The notes under the pieces are model-generated. The model searched no databases. It saw only the letters and a program-made list of their open reading frames with translations, and was not told where the DNA came from. Below are positions 59,590 to 64,000 of a DNA stretch of 64,000 nucleotides, one piece after another; within the stretch, counting starts at the first letter, position 1; every line of letters starts with the position of its first letter. The translations under genes and the position numbers were made by a program. The DNA comes from Lepidostoma basale (Eukaryota > Arthropoda > Insecta > Trichoptera > Lepidostomatidae): positions 1 through 64,000 of the forward strand of contig JAHDVF020000591.1 in assembly GCA_022606425.2 (NCBI GenBank), read 5' to 3'.

Positions 59590-59850
59590 TAAAAAATAGT
59601 ATACTAGCAGTGTGAATGGAAAAAGAAAACTATGATGGCCGAGAATAGATTCTAAATTCTACAACAAATTGAAGAAGAAGAAGCAGAAGAAGAATAAGAA
59701 GAAGAAGAAGAAGTAAGAGAAGAAGAAGACGAAGAAGAAGAAGAAGAAGAAGAAGAAGAAGAGGAAGAGGAAGAAGAGGAATAAGAGGAAGAAGAAAAAT
59801 GAGAAGAAGAAGACGAAGAAGTAGAAGAAGAAGAAGAAGTAACATACGAA
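59590..59850 (+). repeat. (GAA)n microsatellite
   Basis: From about 59672 to 59840, GAAGAAGAA with GAGGAA and ACG interruptions. 59590-59640 (AGTGTGAATGGAAAAAGAAA) looks like a LINE-W scrap (SVNGKRKL). The leucine- and arginine-rich frames are artefacts of the repeat. Confidence 0.85.
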
Positions 59851-59854
59851 CGTT

Positions 59855-60205
59855 ACATAAAACCCCTTCTCCGTTTTATTTTCTAAAATGTTATTTTTTC
59901 AAAGTATACCCGCAAAGAATACTATACATCATTGAATTTCGTATCGCTTACAGAATCCTCGCTTCTAATTTTGGCTATCTGTACCATGATCCAAGCCCCT
60001 TAAGCTAGAACAAATAAGAGCGATGCAGTGGCGATCTGATCTCATCATTGTATAAATACATTTAAAATTCCTCGTGCTACGAGTAGCATCTTTGCATACA
60101 TTATTATACCAGTAAAATAAGGTATGTTGTATATATTTTAAATTGAGTATCGTTTATACTACATTACTATTACTTGCTTTATCACTCTTTCATGTGCCCA
60201 AACCA
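59855..60205. other. unassigned spacer
   Basis: No ORF of note. Ends in a 20-base LINE-W scrap (CATGTGCCCAAACCATCAAT near 60190). Confidence 0.3.
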
Positions 60206-60207
60206 TC

Positions 60208-60965
60208 AATATCAAACCGTATATGAGGGTATTAGTTGCAAACCGGGCAAACTCCATCATTAGATGTTTTGAGTAAATCCCAAAAAACTGATACACTAAT
60301 AAAATGCGCTTTTTTACGATATTTATTTTTTTCATCTCAACCAGTTAGTATTTTAAAAGTAATCAGCCATTAAATAATCATCATAAAAAAACTAACTAAC
60401 CATCACGCCGTCTCTCCGAAAGGGTAGGCAGAAAGAATGGACTGTCACACATTTACTGATGCGGCACTCCATCCTTCTCTTTTCGCCCCGCGGGAGACGC
60501 GGTGTGATGGGTTGCGAACCTCATCGCCACCAATAGGCATCTCCCGCGCACACTTCGATCGTCCACCCACAAAATAAATCTAAAACAAATAATAAAAAAT
60601 ACAATGATATAAAATAAAATAACAAAATAATAATAATTTAACACAAAATGTTCTTTTTAGATGGTGCACATATTGTCTATTTAATTTATGTTCCACGAAT
60701 CCACCGTTTTTTTTTATGTTGATAATTAAAGTAAAATAATGAATTTCATTTTGGAGTTTACCAGCTTTGCAACACTCAAGAGGAGGTTGCCATGTTTGCA
60801 ACAAACCCTATATTTTAATAGCAAAATTCTTCAGAATGAAGCCAAATTCGAAACTGAAAATCAATAAAAATTGTGTGCAAATGAATTATTAATAAGACGC
60901 AATTCATATCTCACTTTTGATTGTTGGTGGAGTTTGCCGGGTTTGCAAATAGTACCCTCATGCCT
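60208..60965. other. unit bounded by a 38 bp inverted repeat, SINE-L inside
   Basis: ATGAGGGTATTAGTTGCAAA, CCGGGCAAACTCCATCAT (60222-60260) is inverted at 60924-60961. A looser third copy of TTGCAAA..GGTAAACTCC lies at 60752-60800. The SINE-L at 60385 lies between them. Reading frames here (CKPGKLHQQ, CCKAGKLQNE on minus) repeat a C.(P/A)GKL motif. Confidence 0.45.
60385..60715 (-). mobile_element. SINE-L, near-complete copy
   Basis: Tail ACTAACTAACCATCACGCCG at 60390, then CTCTCCGAAAGGGTAGGCAG, CTCCCGCGG near 60490 and GGTGCACATATTGTC near 60662. Matches 7445-7800 throughout. Confidence 0.8.
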
Positions 60966-61142
60966 GCAATGCTTTCTACATTCTCCTACCTTTAAGATTT
61001 TTTTAGTTTCAATTCTATGGATAGGTTTGCAGTAAAGTTTATTAACACATTTTACTGGTTCTTGGGGTCCCACTTGTGTCATTTTAATGTAATAGTTTCC
61101 CGTTGCTTTCCCCATTATTTGAACCCAATTACTGTAAACCAT
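60861..61142 (-). CDS. 93-codon ORF, unrecognised
   Basis: MVYSNWVQIMGKATGNYYIK, QEPVKCVNKLYCKPIHRIET, KILKVGECRKHCRHEGTICK, PGKLHQQSK. Several Cys (CVNKLYC, CRKHCRHEGTIC) could suggest a small metal-binding or disulphide domain. I do not recognise a family, and the start is not supported by context. Part of its frame lies in the inverted repeat, so it may be transposon derived. Confidence 0.3.
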   Translation of the reverse strand: MVYSNWVQIMGKATGNYYIKMTQVGPQEPVKCVNKLYCKPIHRIETKKILKVGECRKHCRHEGTICKPGKLHQQSKVRYELRLINNSFAHNFY

Positions 61143-61149
61143 TTTTAAC

Positions 61150-61215
61150 TATTGATTCTCATGACCTGTGACTATTTATATTGTCACTTGAATTCTACCA
61201 GATCAATAAAGATCA
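61150..61215 (-). mobile_element. SINE-T1 3' scrap
   Basis: TATTGATTCTCATGACCTGT, TATTGTCACTTGAATTCTAC and CAGATCAATAAAGATC match the body of SINE-T1 in reverse; the tRNA head is missing. Confidence 0.6.
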
Positions 61216-61229
61216 ATATTTATGAGCAA

Positions 61230-61400
61230 AAATAACTAACTAACTAATCATTACGCCGTCTCCCCGAAGGGGTAGGCAGAAACAATGGACTACCACACTT
61301 GCGATGCGCAATCTGTCTTTCTCTCGCCCCCGCGGGAGACACGGTGTGAAGGGTTGCGAACTTCATCGCCACCAAAAGGCATCTTCCACGCACACTTAAC
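61230..61400 (-). mobile_element. SINE-L, 3' half
   Basis: AACTAACTAACTAATCATTA, CGCCGTCTCCCCGAAGGGGT, then CTCGCCCCCGCGGGAGACAC and GGTTGCGAACTTCATCGCCA. It has an internal deletion of CACTCCATCC. Confidence 0.75.
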
Positions 61401-61404
61401 TTAA

Positions 61405-61660
61405 CTTAACGTTGTTGACATCATCAGATGTTACAATTATATATCAAATGTAAAATTTTCGTGATTTTTCGAACCTTTATGTGTATTTGTTCCTATGTCA
61501 ATTTGAATAATTTCTTTGATATAATTTTGTTATTACAAACTACATTGTAACACCTGGTGATGTCAACATAGGTTGACGAAACAGCTGTCGCGTAAAATAA
61601 AAATACAATTGCGATACATAAAACAAAGTTTTTTTAATTTAACAGTTTATAATGTTAATG
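61405..61660 (+). repeat. HHR-A element, fold-back
   Basis: Left arm GTTGTTGACATCATCAGATG (61412) lacks the rest of the motif; the right arm has the complete motif at 61554-61589. The 3' flank AATTTAACAGTTTATAATGT. Interior TTTTTCGAACCTTTATGTGT is shared with 17050 and 24200. Confidence 0.65.
61554..61589 (+). ncRNA. hammerhead-ribozyme-like motif, family A variant
   Basis: CTGGTGA, extra T, stem II GTCAAC-ATAG-GTTGAC (562-577), GAAAC, AGCT, GTC (587-589). Both sides of the second stem pair have changed relative to 46619 (C-G to T-A), a compensatory change. The fourth core base is G in place of A, which would reduce or abolish activity in this copy. Confidence 0.5.
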
Positions 61661-61664
61661 CAAA

Positions 61665-62155
61665 AGCGAGAATGGCAGTGCACAATGGTGTTCTTTACCG
61701 ACCCTTATGTATGGAAGCGAAGCATGAAACTGGCAAAAGAAGGATGAAAGTAGAATAAATGCAGTAGAAATGAGATCTCTTAGAAGAATGTGTGGATACT
61801 CTGTCGAATGAAAATGTAAGAAGTGAATGCAGTGCGAATGATGGTTTCATGAACAAAATAATGAAAGGATCATTAAGATGGTTTGGACATATGGAAAGAA
61901 CGATGGTAAAAAAAATATATGTAAACGATATAAATGGAACCAGAAATACAGGTAGACCGAGGAAAACGTGGCACGATCAAATAAATCAAACATTGAATGT
62001 CGGCCATGTGAGGAGTCAGAGAAATCGACGCACGTGCATGACACGGTGTATGAATTATGAGGAAGCGAGACAAATATGTCAGGAAAGAAAAGTGTGGCAG
62101 TCCATTCTTTCTGCCAACCCCTTCGAGGAGACGGCGTGATAGTTAGTTAGTTAGT
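61665..62155 (+). mobile_element. LINE-W, well-preserved 3' copy
   Basis: MAVHNGVLYRPLCMEAKHET-like start, SRINAVEMRSLRRMCG, SNENVRSECSANDGFMNKIM, KGSLRWFGHMERTMVKKIYV, NDINGTRNTGRPRKTWHDQI, NQTLNVGHVRSQRNRRTCMT, RCMNYEEARQICQERKVWQS, ILSANPFEETA, stop, TTAGTTAGTTAG. Few frame errors: one of the better copies for a family consensus. Confidence 0.85.
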
Positions 62156-62156
62156 T

Positions 62157-62325
62157 TAATGTAAATGTATGCCTACCGATGGCGATGAGGATCGCAACAC
62201 ATCACACCGCATCTTCCGCCGAGGCGAAAATAGAAGGGTGGAGTACCACATCGGTTAAAGTGTGGCAATCCATTCTTTTTGCCTACCCCTTCGGGGAGAC
62301 GCGTAATGGTTAGTTAGTTTTTTTA
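62157..62325 (+). mobile_element. SINE-L, 3' half
   Basis: GCCTACCGATGGCGATGAGG, CTTCCGCCGAGGCGAAAATA, and the terminal block to GGTTAGTTAG. It directly follows the TTAG tail of a LINE-W copy. Confidence 0.75.
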
Positions 62326-62329
62326 AATT

Positions 62330-62370
62330 TTCTATAGTGTTTCGGCCAAAACAATGGACTATTTAATTTA
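62330..62370 (+). repeat. HHR-A outer flank scrap
   Basis: ATAGTGTTTCGGCCAAAACA then ATGGACT is the terminal flank of HHR-A, alone. Confidence 0.55.
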
Positions 62371-62374
62371 TTTC

Positions 62375-62780
62375 AAACAAAGATTGGCACTAGAATTCAA
62401 TTGTGTATGCTTCTCTCTTACAGTGTTGTGAAAAATATCGGCTTTTGGTAGCAAACATTCCGGCGTGTATGCACGCGTGCAAGCGGTACGGAGATACACA
62501 TATTTGTTCATATAAGGCTGTAGACAAGATCAAACCCATATCTTCCGATAATATCTCGGATGCGTAATATCTCGCTTCTTGCAATGCGTTCATCTCGCAG
62601 CATCCAGTGGAGCCGCCTCGGGTGCCTCAGGACATTCTCTGCGGACTTTTTATCACTTCAGATCTGAATCTGGGATCTGCATTTAAAATTATGAATGTTA
62701 AAGTGATTTTATGAAGGTCCGTAATAAGGAATTGTTATCGATTGCATCTTAAAAATCACATGATCCTATATAAAATAAAA
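62375..62780. other. unassigned spacer
   Basis: A 67-codon minus frame (62390-62593) has no domain. GC is moderate at 62470-62660. No repeat recognised. Confidence 0.3.
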
Positions 62781-62784
62781 ACTA

Positions 62785-63240
62785 ACTAACCAACTAACTA
62801 ACCATCACGCCGTCTCCCCGAAGGGGTAGGCAGAAATAATGGACTGCCACACCTTTCTTTCCTGACATATTTCTCTCGCTTCCTCAACATTCATACATCG
62901 TGTCATGCACGCGCGACGATTTCTCTGACTCCTCACATGGCCGACATTCAATATTTGATTTATTTGATCGTGCCACGTTTTCCTCGGTCTTCCTCTATTT
63001 CTGGTTCCATTTACATCGTTAACATAATTTTTTTTTACCATTCATTCCATATGTTCAAACCATCTTAATGATCCTTTCATTATTTTGTTCATGACACCAT
63101 CATTCGCACCGCATTCACTTCTTATATTTTCATTCGACACTCTTTCATACACAGAATATCTACACATTCGTCTAAGAGATCTCATTTCTACTGCATTTAT
63201 TCTACTTTCATCCTTCCTTTGCCAGTTCCATAAGGGGAGC
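62785..63240 (-). mobile_element. LINE-W, well-preserved 3' copy
   Basis: The tail (ACTA)n is at 62781-62803. Minus ORF: MVKKNYVNDVNGTRNRGRPR, KTWHDQINQILNVGHVRSQR, NRRACMTRCMNVEEAREICQ, ERKVWQSIISAYPFGETA; a second frame (63251-63042) gives KDESRINAVEMRSLRRMCRY, SVYERVSNENIRSECGANDG, VMNKIMKGSLRWFEHME. One frame change near 63040. Confidence 0.85.
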
Positions 63241-63244
63241 AAAC

Positions 63245-63425
63245 ATGGCACGTCCTAATTAATTAAATATTAAAGGTCGACCATGTTAGAAGCCGGAAGA
63301 ATCGACTTAGGTATGACTAGTTGTATGAATATGGAGAAAGCTAGAGAGGTGTCAGGATGCAGCTGTGTGTCGTTCCATTCTCTCTGCCTACTCTTTCGAA
63401 AAAAAAGTTATAATTTGTTGTTATT
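63245..63425 (+). mobile_element. LINE-W 3' end, (TTG)n subfamily
   Basis: TAAATATTAAAGGTCGACCA, TGTTAGAAGCCGGAAGAATC, CCATTCTCTCTGCCTACTCT and TTGTTGTTATTGTTG. Head-to-head with 62785-63240. Confidence 0.7.
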
Positions 63426-63545
63426 GTTGTCCATTTCAGCAGATTATGTTCCGCCATGAAATATATTCCGTTATGAAAGAGCTGAAAGGGTTGGATATAG
63501 GTGCCAAAATGAGCTGAGTATCAGTAAGCTGTCTCTTGTATGCGG
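63426..63545 (+). mobile_element. possible LINE internal scrap
   Basis: CTGTCTCTTGTATGCGGATA then ACGCTGTCCTACTATG encodes LLYADNAVLLC, close to the YADD-containing LLYADDAVLL of LINE reverse transcriptases. Only about 40 codons around it. Confidence 0.5.
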
Positions 63546-63549
63546 ATAA

Positions 63550-63690
63550 CGCTGTCCTACTATGTGAGGAGTCAAAGAAATCGACGCGCGTGCATGATAC
63601 GATGAACCGAGAGAAATATGTGACAGTCCATTCTTTCTGCCTACCCCTTCGGGGAGACGGCGTGATGGTTAGTTAGTTTTAGTTATTTAT
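63550..63690 (+). mobile_element. LINE-W 3' end with TTAG tail
   Basis: GTGAGGAGTCAAAGAAATCG, ACGCGCGTGCATGATACGAT, an internal deletion, then CCATTCTTTCTGCCTACCCC and GGTTAGTTAGT. Fused to the preceding RT scrap at about 63558. Confidence 0.75.
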
Positions 63691-63844
63691 GTTCCGCCAT
63701 GATACTTTCAGTCATTCGGTCGAAATGTTTTGTTAGTTAGTTTAAATGATAATGATATTAAACTAACACACACTGTTCTCTTTGCGAGAAGCGTTCACGG
63801 GCGACTCAAGTTTTTACTCGCTTTTAGATAAGCTAGAATAAACA

Positions 63845-64000
63845 TAGAGTTTTGGTTCCATCCCTAATGTATGCATCCCATCCCATTGAACTGGCAGAAG
63901 AAGGATGAAAGCAGAATAAATGCGGTAGAGATGAGGTCCCTATGACGAATGTGTGGTAGAACGATATACGACAGAATCTCAAATGCTCATATAAGAAAGG
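63845..64000 (+). mobile_element. LINE-W copy running off the window
   Basis: FWFHPNVCIPSH-like start, NWQKKDESRINAVEMRSL, a stop, RMCGRTIYDRISNAHIRK, open at the right edge. It resembles the (TTG)n subfamily of 10345. Confidence 0.75.

Noticed and set aside
59630..59845. Leucine-rich (minus) and arginine-rich (plus) frames
   Set aside because: They are products of the (GAA)n microsatellite.

Overview
This window looks like a gene-poor, AT-rich stretch of an insect nuclear genome, most likely a moth or butterfly. That call rests on dense non-LTR (LINE) retrotransposon debris, a cecropia-type mariner, mini-Helitrons ending in CTAG, tRNA-derived SINEs and very AT-rich spacers; the species cannot be fixed from the sequence. 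No prokaryotic gene, CRISPR array or complete host gene is visible. The only plausible host coding signal is a pair of short spliced exons at 33845-34541, a candidate first ATG exon and second exon of an unidentified gene.

Local family names used below: LINE-W is a non-LTR element whose C-terminus reads SLRWFGHMERM / GRPRKTWHDQINQIL / RACMTRCMNVEEA / SAYPFGE and whose 3' tail is mostly (TTAG)n; it has more than 25 truncated copies. LINE-X ends in (GAA)n. LINE-T carries ARTNLPLV and ends in a TTTGA-like repeat. LINE-G, LINE-K, LINE-Y and LINE-Z3 are other C-terminal fragments. SINE-L is a non-autonomous element that shares the terminal 60 or so bases and the TTAG tail of LINE-W. SINE-T1 and SINE-T2 have tRNA-like A and B boxes.

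The most striking content is a set of short palindromic (fold-back) repeats in several families (HHR-A, B, C, D, E, H and P). Their arms carry a motif matching the type I hammerhead ribozyme layout: CTGANGA core, one extra base, a stem II hairpin, GAAAC, a 0-2 bp closing segment, then GTC. Stem II differs in sequence between families but keeps its pairing, and compensatory changes occur inside family A. Hammerhead motifs are known from Penelope-like retroelements and retrozymes, so these are probably non-autonomous relatives. No Penelope reverse transcriptase lies in the window.

Layout: 0-6 kb holds a mariner fragment broken by LINE and SINE insertions, fold-backs, LINE-W, a hairpin element and a Helitron end. 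6-25 kb is a mosaic of LINE-W, X and T, SINE-L and hammerhead-like fold-backs. 25-33 kb has more of these, a 385 bp MITE and LINE-G. 33.4-34.9 kb is the best host-gene candidate, followed by a 401 bp (AT)n tract against a LINE-Y/SINE-T1 composite. 36.4-37.0 kb holds a 252 bp MITE beside a 269 bp mini-Helitron. 40.8-42.1 kb is a full-length mariner with 31 bp terminal inverted repeats and a twice-frameshifted transposase. 43.3-45.6 kb has GC-rich islands. 45.8-47.4 kb and 51.8-53.6 kb hold an unclassified element (Z) and a 138 bp satellite. 53.8-54.9 kb is the longest reverse transcriptase remnant. The rest to 64 kb repeats the same families. All transposon genes seen are truncated or frameshifted, so the window is largely a record of past mobilisation.
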